From the NCBI GenBank assembly GCA_963921825.1, contig OY997596.1:2795001-2859000 (forward strand): a stretch of DNA of 64,000 nt, written 5' to 3'. Of this stretch, positions 1 to 10,639 are shown one piece after another. A program made the translations under genes and the position numbers. Within the stretch, counting starts at the first letter, position 1. Each line of letters opens with the position of its first letter. The notes below the pieces were generated by a model. The model saw only the letters and a list, made by a program, of their open reading frames with translations. It made no database searches and was not told where the DNA came from. This DNA comes from Erodium maritimum. Its lineage: Eukaryota > Streptophyta > Magnoliopsida > Geraniales > Geraniaceae.

Positions 1-1446
1 CTTGGTGTGGTGCTATCAGTAAAGACCAAAACTTCAGGGGAGGTCCCACGCAATTTATTATGGTGGCCTTAGTCGCAGGATCGTACACTTGTGCCATTCA
101 TTCGGGTACGTCTCGAAGGGCCGATGAGCTTTTGCATGGGTAGTCCATTCCGCTAAATCTCGAAACTGTGCTACACATCGTTTCAGTGGTGCCACCGACG
201 TCCCATATGTTGCTACAGAGGGCGTATCAACCTTTTTCCATATCGACCACTCTCGTAGGACCGACCATTTCTCCCATTCTTGAAGGTACATCCCAAGGGA
301 CCGAGGGTAGCTCCTGCGGGAGTCCCCAAAGGGTGGTTTCCAGGTTGCTTTGATGCTCGATTCTTCGTTGTCCTCGCGATGAAACCAACGGTTATTGGAA
401 CACATAATAAGGTGTGGTGTGGTGTGGGAAAAGGCAAGGACGATGGTGGAAAAGGCGAGTTTGGCGTTGTGGGGAGCTGCGACCTATGACTCGAAGGCGA
501 TATGATTACGATCATGATTCTCGAGAGAGCTTTAACTCTCCCCATATTCTATCATTTCATCCTTATCTACAGATCAAGTGCTTTATCTAGAGTCAGAATT
601 TTTAGAACAAGAGGTTCATGATGCTTTGTTTAGTTGTGATCCGAAGGGTACAGCTTAAAATTCTTGGCTTTCATCAACTCTCTCCATAGGAATAGAAAGA
701 TTCGAAAAGCTCTCAACTAAACCAAAAATAGACCAACCACATACTCGTAAAAATTGTTTTCCAATGACGGGGATCGAACCCGGAATTTCATTTGTCAATC
801 GAAATTTGCGAAGTGCTACAGTGGATGCTTATTAAGAGCAGTGGAAATGATTTTATAAATACAATTCAAAAGATCAAGAAGCCATACAACCGTTTTAGAT
901 CCACAAAAATATTCTGCTATCCCATATTAGCTGAAATTAATAATGAGCTCCAACAGATTACAATTTTGTAAATGAGATTAAATTTATATATAGGTTTAGA
1001 AGTTGATACAAAAAAAATGTATTAAACTCATCACCCCTTTTAAATCTGAGGAAGGTGTGTTGAAATTGGAGTCAATGACTTTTTTTATTGAAAAAGAAAT
1101 TTCTGCTGCCGGGGATAAAATTCAGTGCATGTTTCTTCCCGATAAAATCCGATGGTTTTCGATGATAGATTCAGAACTCAATAGCTGGCGTACGTATCAA
1201 TGTATTGATAATGGTTTAATTTTTGATAGGTTAAGTTAGGAAGCTCGTGTCCTCTCTATTTACGTCACTTCCTCACTCTCAAACTCTAAACAGCTCATGT
1301 TAGATCACAACCAATTTTCTCGTCCCCTGACTTGAATTTTTTAGCTTTAAAGACTATTGTTACACAACACCAACCCTTACAGGTAGGCCAACTTCTAATA
1401 AAATCTAATCACCCATGACCAGTGATTTCAGGAAATATCGAACCTA
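1..1446. other. No gene recognised
   Basis: I could not support a gene here. Short open frames exist on both strands between about 60 and 550, but they overlap each other and match no family I recognise. The stretch 900-1400 is AT-rich with no coherent coding signal. A T-arm-like motif near 764-782 is discussed among the rejected items. Confidence 0.4.
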
Positions 1447-1850
1447 TTTTTTTTTATCAACAAGACATATATTAAATAAAATCTCTCATGAAGAGAAAGA
1501 AGAGTACAAGAAATCCGATTACAGACCAGCAAAAGCCCAAAAAATATGCAGTCTTTTTATAGGGCACAACGGAAACCAAAGATTACCTACCAAAAGATTA
1601 CAACCAAGAAGATAAAACAACCCATTAAGATAAAAAAAACACAAGAGACCCAAACCAGAAACCACCCTGCTTCACGAAGAAAGCCAACAAGAAAGGCGGG
1701 TAGAAGAAACATAAAAACAGGGTCTAATACCAAAATTTACCAACTATGAAGCGCGAATTGAGAAAAAAAGATCTACAAGGATCCATATTTAACCAACTTG
1801 GAGCACAAAGAGAGCGAACTTCCAGCAGCTAAAAACTTAACCCTTCCCTT
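1447..1850 (-). repeat. Probable LINE 3' end, minus strand
   Basis: Read on the minus strand, this segment ends in TTGTTGATAAAAAAAA at 1447-1455. That is the tail type seen at two other retroposon ends in the window (10,069 and 52,920). The flanking A-rich plus strand (1480-1750) would be the LINE 3' untranslated region. No reverse-transcriptase motif was found next to it, so this is a tail-based inference. Confidence 0.4.
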
Positions 1851-2091
1851 GTCGGGGTTGAACAACTCCCTAAAACCAAAGCGGGAACAAACCCGATGAA
1901 AACTCATCAGAACTCCCTATTCCCCACTCGCTCATACGATTGGCTTCTAAGAAGGCAATAAGGCCTCAAGGCCAACACCTTCAACTGACAAACTCGAACC
2001 ACACCAGAGACGAGAAGAAACGAAGACCAATCGATGAGAAAGGGATGAGAGGAAGGGAGAAGAAAGTTGAATTGAAAGGGAAAAGAAGTTA

Positions 2092-2835
2092 CCAGGCGTT
2101 GGAGCTCGAACACAACCCTCTTTACCCCATTTCGGTCAACACCGAGAAAATCCCCAAAGGGGGAGGCCGGCATTTCTACCGTGTACGAGCCCAGTCCTCC
2201 AAGCAGGCAACAACAAAAGTCAATACGATCCAAGGAATCGAGTCTGGAACGTGAGCTGAGCGTTCCGATATCGAGACCGGTAACCCTTCGCTTGCCAACA
2301 CCAAGAGAGGACCTGAAGGGGAAGACCTGTTATTATACTAAGCACGGTCCAAGTCCAACCCGAATAAATCTGAGACCAAAGCCAGCAGAGAAGCACAACT
2401 CCACACCAAAGCTGCACCTCTAGAAGAGAGAAAAGCATCGAAGCCCTCAACAACACCGACCGACCGAGCTTGACCAGACGCTGGAGCTCGAACGGTCGAC
2501 ACCGAGAAAAGTCCCATACGGGGAGGATCAGTATTTCTATCGAGTACAAGCTCAAATCTCCAAGCAGGCAGTAGCAAGTCATCACTTCCAGGAAATCGAG
2601 CCCAGAATCGAGCTGAGTGTTCCGAAACCATGACCGGTAACCCTCGCCGGCCAATACCAAGCGAGGACCCGTAGGGGAAGGACTGAAGTTATACCGAGCA
2701 TGAGCCAATCCGAACCCGGGCAGATCTGACACCAAAACCAGTAGAGAAGTGCAACATCACCCCGCAGGTCGCACCTCCATCTGAGTTAAGAGCCGAAGTC
2801 CTCACCACTATCCACGACCCATACCATCCGCTACT
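2092..2835. repeat. Two-copy tandem repeat, about 380-bp unit
   Basis: A unit beginning CCAGGCGTTGGAGCTCGAAC at 2092 recurs at about 2473 as a diverged copy. Both copies contain the ordered landmarks CACCGAGAAAA, CTCCAAGCAGGCA, GAGCTGAG(C/T)GTTCCGA and ACCGGTAACCCT. The offset is about 380 bp. Minus-strand frames over each copy give similar peptides, which follows from the duplication and does not by itself show a gene. The GC-richness contrasts with the AT-rich flanks. Confidence 0.75.
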
Positions 2836-3065
2836 TCGAGAAACGAGTCCAAAATCACAACGAATCAAGACCCAAAGATCAATAAACGCTTCCCAGAGGA
2901 ACTGAGACAAGTCGCCCTAACAGCAGGTGAGGAACCTAATTGTCCGAACTCCTTACAAAGCTGTCAGGCAAAGCAAAGCTGCTCGCAGGAGCAACCAACA
3001 CAGGTCGGATCGGAGGAACACAACCGCGGCCGACCAGAGGAAAGAGACACCGGCGCAGCGTGACC

Positions 3066-3281
3066 ATGAATCTATCGGCCCTCAGGCTCAACTCCAACCC
3101 CATCTCCACCTCTAACGGTTCCCACTCCTACCGCCGCCACCGGATATTTCCCCCTCGCCGTCCTAATGTCGTCGGCCGCCGGAACCCACGGGCTGAACCG
3201 ATTCGAATCGCCGAGTCAGGTCTCCAGTGGGAAGGGCAAACTCGTCCACTTATCGGCTCAGCACTTCGATGTCGTTGCCAG
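3066..3281 (+). other. Candidate first exon, plastid-transit-like N-terminus
   Basis: An ATG at 3066 opens 72 codons rich in Ser, Arg, Asn and Pro with almost no acidic residues at the start. It closes at a CAG|GTATGC donor after 3281 in phase 0. This composition resembles a chloroplast transit peptide. The exon-like cassettes at 4108, 4330 and 4554 downstream also start in phase 0 after TTTCAG acceptors, so they could belong to the same transcription unit. No protein family was recognised. It may be the 5' remnant of a lost gene. Confidence 0.3.
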
Positions 3282-3639
3282 GTATGCACCTCCATGTCTC
3301 TTTCTTCCTTTGCGTTAAGAGTTCTTTTTATGCTTTGAATTCATGGTTTAGATGTTCACAATACCAATTTCTACACCACCATTGATCGGCCAACACAAGG
3401 ATTGCAGAGTGATAATGTTTTGGGTATTTTTTATGCAATAAACAAATTGATACCTAATATTGGAAGATTAACTTGGACTTAGACGGATAAATGCGGCATA
3501 TAGTACCAATCTCCTACGATGATTGATATGATACTAGTTGGATTAAGTTAGAGTTATGTTTCCTAGGGTTTCACTAATGGAAGACGCATAATTTTATAGG
3601 AAAAATTCTTTGAGGTATATTCAATTTTGAACAGTTATA

Positions 3640-3845
3640 CCAGCCGTTCTGTTTGGACGTGCCAATAGGGTGTACCAGCTCGCCGGGGGCGGCACATGGT
3701 GTCTGGAAAGTTGACTTTTTCCGCTCTATTGACTTGCCTCTATTTTGTTCGTTTTTACTTCTTTTTTCCTTATTTTCTATGTCGGTTACGAAATACCACC
3801 CTTCTACTAAATGTAACGAATTTAGAGGTTAATTTACCTTAAGGG
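3640..3845 (+). repeat. Dispersed repeat, copy 1 (copy 2 at 10,160-10,355)
   Basis: This segment and 10,160-10,355 are diverged copies in the same orientation. Both contain GGACGTGCC, GTCTGGAAAGTTGAC, a pyrimidine-rich stretch, a CCCTTCT(A/G)CTAAAT block and GATTTAG(A). They flank paralog A on either side, so this may mark a larger segmental duplication or a common repeat family. Confidence 0.6.
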
Positions 3846-3970
3846 AAATTGATCACAACTTGCATATGAAACAGTGGGGTAGGTATTAAGAGCAATGGTG
3901 AAACAGTTGTGCAATAACTGAGAATGTTCGAAGAAAGAGACAGAAATAATTGCTCACATTTTTTACTTTT

Positions 3971-4620
3971 GTGTTGGGAAATGTCGTCATAACTCCGAGG
4001 GTGTGCTAAGTGTGAGCTTTTGATCTGGTTGCTCTGTGATGTTTTTTTGCTGCTAGTAGAGCTTATAATGCTAACTTGTAAAATTTATGTCTTTCATAAT
4101 ATTTCAGGTTCATTAAAATGCTTATCTGAGTGAACTTCAATATTGTTATTCTCTGCCATCAAATTATTTGGGCGAGTGCTTTTGATTTCTGTGCTGGGAA
4201 ACGCCGTCATAACTCTAAGGGTGTTCTAAGTATGAGCTTTTGATCAGGTTATGCTCCGTGAAGCTTTTTTTTTCGTGTTTGTAAAGCTCACAATGGTAAC
4301 TTCTAAAATTTATGTCTTTCATATTTCAGGTTCATGAAAATGCTTATCTGATTGAGTTTCATTATTGTTATTCTCTGGCACCAAATTACTCGGTCGAGTG
4401 TTTCTTACTTTTGTGTTGGGAAATACCGTATAACTCTGGAGTGTGGTAAGTATGAGCTTTTGTTCGGACGAGTCTTATTCTATGTGATGTTTTCTCCCCA
4501 TTTGTAAAGCTTATAATGGTTACTTGTAAAATTTAAGTCTTTCATATTTCAGGATCCTGAAAAAGATTATCTGAGTGAGTTTCATCATCTTTATTCTCTG
4601 CCATCGAATTATTCAGGTTA
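3971..4620 (+). repeat. Three tandem ~220-bp units containing exon-like cassettes
   Basis: Units start at 3971, 4191 and 4413, each with GTG(T/C)TGGGAAA. Each carries a TTCATAT/ATTTCAG acceptor-like site followed by a segment related to CATGAAAATGCTTATCTGA. In units 2 and 3 the segment is open in phase 0 (starts 4330 and 4554), reading VHENAYLIEF and DPEKDYLSEF. Unit 1 has an early stop. The units also carry GTAAGTATGAGC-like donor sequence, so this looks like a tandemly duplicated exon plus flanking intron. No protein family was recognised. Confidence 0.65.
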
Positions 4621-6214
4621 GTTCAAATATAAATTTTATTGGCTGCTCTTCCTAACTTCAACATGTTGTCTCTTAGTTGTAATTACTAAATACATATGGA
4701 TATATCAAACTAAAAAGGAAAAGGGATTAAAGTAATTTGGATAGATACCAATATTTTGTAGGCCATGATTTAAGTAGTGATCATTTTTTAATATTGAATA
4801 AAAGAGATTCTTTTCAACTTTTACTCTAGGAATTCATCTATACATCATTTAGTTCTTAATGATTTCTGAAAAATTGGAGGTGTTTATTCTATCGTAGTTC
4901 CAAACAATTGGTTTTTGGTAAATCATGCACCCAACCATGCATTGCATTTAATCATTTTCAGTGTCGTATACTAATAACATTGTTATAAACACGAAAAAAA
5001 AACTTCACGGCATTTTCACTTGGTTAACAAATTCGTAGTGTCGGGAAAGTTCCCCACTTGGTCAACAGACCATATTCTTCGGCCAGGTGGTTCTCCAAAC
5101 GGACATACTAGATGTTGTTGGTGAAGTTAATAACTTAGGCGACACTTTTGATTCATCAGCCAAGCATTCTACTTGATTGGCATCGGTGTAAATCGACGTT
5201 TTGTTCGACCAAGTGCTTGACCTATGAATCTAGAGTCTTGGATGACATATTTGATCTGTTGGCCAAGAACCTTCCTACAATAATGCTAGAACTTTAGATC
5301 TGTAGTTTTACAGGCTCTATCTGACTAACACTCACTTGGCCTCATCATTACAAATAAATCTTTTTGCATCGTTTCCAACATTATTTGTTTTCTACGGTTT
5401 CTAATTTCAGAAACTGCTTCTTTCTCTACTTCTTTTGTAGATCTATTGATGCTTCAATCTCCATCTATATCCTAAAGTTGCATGCAAGAACAACTTGGCA
5501 AATTTTCCACAACTCAGGTACTTTTTGGGCGGGATGGGTTTAGCGGAGTATAGTGCACGCAACATATCTTTGCTCAAGAATTTTTTATAGAATCGTAGAT
5601 TTTTTAGTTATCTGAGATTTGATATCTTACTGGTCAAAATCAAAGTTTGTACGAAAAAGTTATGGTCATTTGGGAATAAGTATTAGTCCTTTTTTAATTC
5701 AAAATTGGAGGCCGAAGTGGCTTCGTAAACGACCTCCAATATCAGATGCAGGGGGAGTGGCATCGAGGGAAAAATCGAAAGCCATGCATGGGGTAAAATT
5801 GGACTATGACGAACGATCTGAAACCGTCAATTAAAGGCACTATTGTGGATGCTATTATAAATTAACGGACCGAAACTGGCCTATTGAACTAATCAAACAC
5901 TTCTTTTTTGAATGGAAACACTTAAATATCTCATCCATGTTTGTTTTTTCATCTTCCAATTTCTTTTGGACCTATATTGAACGGTTTTGAGTTGCAAATT
6001 AATGATCCTTTTACACAATAGTGCCACTGATTGTACACTAATATATCTTCCTGATTAAGAAGACGGCTTTCCCATTTGTTCTTCCATACATTAATTTTCT
6101 CATTTCACCTTATCCGCATGTTTTATTTAATTAATTAATTGATCATGTCAAGTGTACTAATAACATTGGATGGTTATTCCATTTTCAGGTTAATTGGTGT
6201 ATATGATATAGAAA
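4621..6214 (+). other. 5' region of NLR paralog A, with leader-exon-like sequence
   Basis: A segment at 5380-5520 ending CACAACTCAG|GTAC recurs at 10,650-10,885, where it ends CACGACTCAG|GTAT. Both look like an untranslated leader exon with a donor. A second shared block at 5847-5890 contains GTGGATGCT and TTATAAATTAA and matches 17,264-17,300 upstream of paralog B. It is a possible TATA region, though it could also be a repeat end. From 6050 to 6190 the sequence matches the B leader closely and ends in the TTTTCAG acceptor before GTTAATTG. Confidence 0.5.
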
Positions 6215-8949
6215 ATGGCAGCTGAGTTTGACATCTCTATTGGAGCTAAGATATCAGAATATCTGGTTGAGCCTATACTAATAAGGCCCCTTCGTCCTAT
6301 TTTCTGCTTTGGGAGTGTTGTTGATGATTTTCATAATCAAAACTACAAGCTGACTGCAATTCAAGAGAGGGTGGGAAATGATGTGCAGCGTGACAGAGGT
6401 AATGCTCGCGTAATCTACCACAGTGTTGAAGAATGGCTGAAAAAAGTGAATGCATTAACACTGAAAGTGGAAAGCATGAAAAAAGAGTTGGGGGTAAACA
6501 AGAGCTGTTTCCGCTATAGCTGGTGTCCCAACTGGACTTGTCACTACAGCTTCAGCAAACAAATTTCTAAGATGGCAGCCACTATGAAGGCATTATGTCT
6601 AGAGGGTGATTCATTCAGCTCAGTCTCACAGCCTCCTGTTCTTCGTCAAGATCACACCGGATCATCTTCGTTGGCTTCCTTTATGCATTCCCAATGTTCC
6701 AGATCAGCTTTCGATCAAATCATGGAGGCGCTGAAAGGGGATGACATCAACTTGATTAGACTATTGTAACGGCCTAACCAAAGCTATTGTAGCAATGGGA
6801 ACGGTCCTGAATGGAAAAGATGTTCAAGAATGGGGAGACACTCTTCAACAACACAAAGCTGCTACGTTTAAAATCACTAATGGTCTTAGGGAAGGTGTTA
6901 AGAAGCTTAGCCTGAGACAAGATGCGGTGAACATTAATATCAGGACGGCGAAACAAAATGTTGAGGAAATTTATCAAGAAGTTGAAACGTGGCTCAAAGA
7001 TGTGGAGAGAGTCATGAATGATGTTGAGCAGTTTGAGATCGAGTTAAAGAAGAGCATCTGGTGTTTTGACGAGCGTAGTGTGGAAACCAGAATAGACGCA
7101 GGATCTCCAAGAACAAGGCAATTTTGTCAAAGTATCTCATCCTACTCCACTTGAGCCAGGCATGAGGTTGTTGTCTTCTAAAGATTTTCTGTTTTCAGAG
7201 GCAGCAAAATCAGCTTTCAATCAAATGTTGGAAGCATTAAAGACAGATGGCGTCAATATGATTGGGTTATACGGGATGGGAGGGATCAGGAAAACAACAT
7301 TGGCAAGCCAAGTGCACAATGAAGTCATAAGGAAGAATGAACTAGCCGTCATGGTTACAGTCTCTCAAGAACTAGATGTGGGAAACATGCAAGACAAAAT
7401 TGCAGACTTTTTGGATCTTGAATTGAAAAAGAAGACACTGGTTGAAAGAGGAATTGAATTAAAAAACAGATGGAAGGATAAGAAGATCCTCATAATCCTA
7501 GATGATGTTTGGAAGGAATTTGACTTGGGATCTATAGGAATAACACTTGATAATTGCAAAGGTTGTAAGATTCTCTTGACAACTAGAAGGAAGGATGTGT
7601 GCTCTTCTATGAATTGCCAATCAGAGATCCAACTAAATCTGTTCTATGAGGATGAATCACAAAATTTCTTTAAGAGAAAGGCGGGATTGTCCAATGAGTT
7701 TTAGCTGGATGATGTGGGGAAACAAATAGTTGCAGAATGCAAGTGCCTTCCTATAGCCCTTGAAACTGTAGGAGCAGCGTTGAAAGGGAAAGGTATGGAT
7801 GAATGGGGAAACAGATAGTTGCAGAATGCAAGCGTCTTCCTGTAGCCCTTCAATCTGTGGGAGCAGCCTTGAAAAGGAAAGGTAAAGATGAATGGGTAGA
7901 AGCATTGAAAGAACTAAGAAGTGCAAGGCTTGTGGACATAGTTGGGGTTGATAATGATGAGAAAAAAGTTTACAGATGTCTTCAATTTAGTTATGATTAT
8001 TTGCATGATCAACCAGAAGCACAATTTATATTGCTGTTATGCTCCCTCTTTCCAGAAGATTACGAAATTAAGGTGGAGGACCTGAATAGATATGCATTTG
8101 GGATGAAGTTGTTTGAAGAGGTTGAGTCAGTTGAGGATGCCAAGAGAAAAGTTCGAGTGGCAATTCGGTTTCTCAGGGGTTCATGTATGTTGTTAGACGC
8201 TGGGGGTGTAGGATATGTTAAATTGCATGATGTCGTCCGTGATGTTTTGTTATGGATTGGGGCCACAGAACCTCATGGAAGGAACACATTCACAGTGAGA
8301 GATGGCATCCATTTGAAGGACCTGATCAAGAAGGAAAGCTTTCAGAATTGCAAAGCATTATCATTTACGTCCGACATCATTCCAAAGTTTTCCAAATGCA
8401 GTGAGTTGGAATTTCCAAATCTTGAGATTGTTTTAATCTTGGGGAAGGATTTTGTTGAGTTTGGGGAAGGATTTTTCTATCATATGAAACACCTCAAGAT
8501 TTTGGATGTTAGAAGTTCTTCGACTTTCACCTGGGAAAGGTACAAGTTTCCAATGCCCCAGTCACCTCAATGTTTGGATCATCTCCGTACTCTAATGTTG
8601 AGAAATTGTGCATGTTTTTAGAAGAAGTGATCATGGTTGAGGATGGAAACAAAGAAGGGGAGAATGATGCAACGAGAGAAATGATTGCTAAAGTTGGTTT
8701 TGAAAATTTGGAGGTCTTACATGTGAGTGATTGTAAGAAACTGAAAACATTTTCTCAACCTTCATCATACCTCTTCCAAAGCTAGATACTCTTTTATTGC
8801 AAAGTAATGCAGTTTTAGAGAACCTATTTGGACAATCAGGTGGTGATGATTGCACTTCGCACTGTGTGCTATCAGTGACATGTCCGAAACTCTGCACAGA
8901 GACTATTGCTATTGTAAAAAGTGAACTACAAGTTCAGTCAACTACAGAG
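6215..8949 (+). pseudogene. NLR paralog A: decayed RPS2-type CC-NBS-LRR pseudogene
   Basis: The start (ATGGCAGC after a TTTTCAG acceptor) and N-terminus match paralogs B and C. The RPS2-type coiled coil is present (to about 6760). About 460 bp that encode the first nucleotide-binding module in B are then missing, and the junction creates a stop near 6767. A 17-bp deletion near 7100 shifts the frame. The remaining P-loop reads GMGGIRKTT, with Arg in place of the Gly before Lys. A TAG replaces a Glu codon near 7702. An 89-bp imperfect duplication lies at 7716-7893. The MHD-region motif is KLHDVVRDV. Near 8610 about 1.5 kb of LRR sequence, including an intron, is deleted, so the upper LRR joins directly to sequence equal to the second exon of B. 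The copy ends at the conserved CAGAG|GTAATGATT donor. It cannot encode a full NLR; a truncated product is conceivable but unlikely. Confidence 0.9.
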
Positions 8950-9248
8950 GTAATGATTTATTTTGTTTCACTATTGGGACAGCCCAACTGCTTTTTCTCT
9001 TTAATGAAAAAGAAATATAGGGGTTCTCTAAATTGTATTCATTACTTATTTAATTATCTAGGTTGCTTAATTACCTATTGCCTTGTTATTCAGTCTTGTA
9101 TATATAGCCTTGATTTGCACATCTTAACTAACCTATTTTGCTTCAATTAGTCACGCGGAATACTCTTTCTATCTCAAAATGAGTGTCTCAATTCTTTAAA
9201 CAGGGCATGGTTTAATAGTTGGAACATCAAGTGCTGAATTTTAATTAA

Positions 9249-9609
9249 GGGATAATTGTCAAAACATGCACTAAAGTTTCGTCCACAAATGAAATAGTGC
9301 ACAATGTTCGTCCACGTTGTGTGGCTATCCTAAAGTTTCATCCACGAACATTTATTAGTAAAATTACTTAAAATTACTTATGAAACCTAAATCAGCAAAT
9401 TACTTTAGGGTAGCCACACAACGTGGACGAAACGTTGTGCACTATTTCATTTGTGGACGAAACTTTAGGGTAGCCACACAGCGTGGACGAAACGTTGTGC
9501 ACTATTTCATTTTGTGGACGAAACTTTAGGGTAGCCACACAACGTGGACGAAACGTTGCACTATTTCATTTGTGGACGAAACTTTAGCTCATGTTTTGAC
9601 AATTATCCC
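9249..9609. mobile_element. Foldback MITE with internal 60-bp repeats
   Basis: The ends are perfect inverted repeats, GGGATAATTGTCAAAACATG at the left and its reverse complement at the right. Inverted similarity continues for about 100 bp with a few mismatches. Between them, three near-identical 60-bp tandem units (TTTAGGGTAGCCACACA...) run from about 9404 to 9590. No coding sequence is present. The flanks are AT-rich and I could not define a target-site duplication with confidence. The element lies just 3' of pseudogene A. Confidence 0.85.
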
Positions 9610-9769
9610 ATTAAAATATTAATGATACAATACATAAATTAAAATAGAACATATTACGAGTCTCTAATTATTTGCTTTCTGCAAATTGTAAATTTCATAT
9701 TGAACGGATCAAAAGGATAGTAGTGTAAAAGCGTCTTCTCCAAATTTCAGCATATGTTTCAAGACCTAT

Positions 9770-10069
9770 TATTATTTGGCCTTTATAGACAGATGATATG
9801 TGGATGGTTTTGGTGTTGATCTCTTTGTAGGAACATTTGGTCTACTTGTTTGGATCCCTTAACTCATCTTAACTCTGTTAGAATCAAATAGCTCTTGTAT
9901 AGGTTGTGTAACAAAACTCTAGTACTCTTGATTCCCTTAACTGTATAAGATTGGTAGCAGATCTTTGATACCTTGCCTTCTCTGCAATCCGGTAATTTGA
10001 TTGTAAAACTTGTAGTCTTTCCTTCCTCAAAAGAGGTTAATTCAATATGTTTTGGCTGATAAAAAAAAC
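9770..10069 (+). repeat. Probable 5'-truncated LINE 3' end
   Basis: The segment ends ATGTTTTGGCTGATAAAAAAAA at 10,069. This is the same TGATAAAAAAA tail as the ORF1 retroposon ending at 52,920 and the minus-strand tail at 1447. No reverse-transcriptase frame is present, so only the 3' untranslated region would remain. The left boundary is approximate and no clean target duplication was seen. Confidence 0.4.
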
Positions 10070-10159
10070 ATGTGGCGCTACTATCAATTTACGAGTCATA
10101 TGTTGGTGCGACGTGGAATCATGATAGAGGCGACATGGGTTGGACGATGAGGGCGGCGA

Positions 10160-10355
10160 TACGTTGTCCGGACGTGCCGGTAGGGTGTGTTAGCATGGCG
10201 GAGCGACACACGGGGTCTGGAAAGTTGACATCTCTCGCTCTGTACTTGCCCCGATTTTTCTCGTTTTTAGTTCCTTTTACCCACTTTTTTATACCGCTTA
10301 CGAAAAACTACCCTTCTGCTAAATATAGCGGATTTAGATAGTAATTTATCCTAAG
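10160..10355 (+). repeat. Dispersed repeat, copy 2 (copy 1 at 3640-3845)
   Basis: This is a diverged direct copy of 3640-3845, sharing GTCTGGAAAGTTGAC and CCCTTCTGCTAAATA landmarks. It is followed at 10,650-10,885 by a second copy of the leader-exon-like sequence that also precedes paralog A. The surroundings therefore look like the 5' half of another duplicated NLR locus whose coding body is missing. Confidence 0.55.
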
Positions 10356-10639
10356 GTCAATGTATCACAGATTAAATGTAATTTATAGATATCAACCATA
10401 ATATGGTGTTTTACGGTTGTAATAAAATATAATATATGTATTTATATCTAATATTTATTTGAAATTCACGTAAATGTATTATATGTCTTTATATCAAATC
10501 GGAATCTATTGGACACCAACAGAGAGTAATGGAATATAAAGTAAATGCAAGAGTCCCGACAAAGAAAAAGAAAAAGAAAAAAGCTAAAGGTGGGATAATA
10601 AACAGTCCAAAGGTAAAGGTGACAATGTTATTCTCTGGT

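Noticed and set aside
764-782. Sequence resembling a tRNA T-arm on the minus strand (GGGTTCGATCCCC)
   Set aside because: No matching D-arm, anticodon arm or acceptor stem could be placed within tRNA distance, so at most it is a tRNA-derived fragment.
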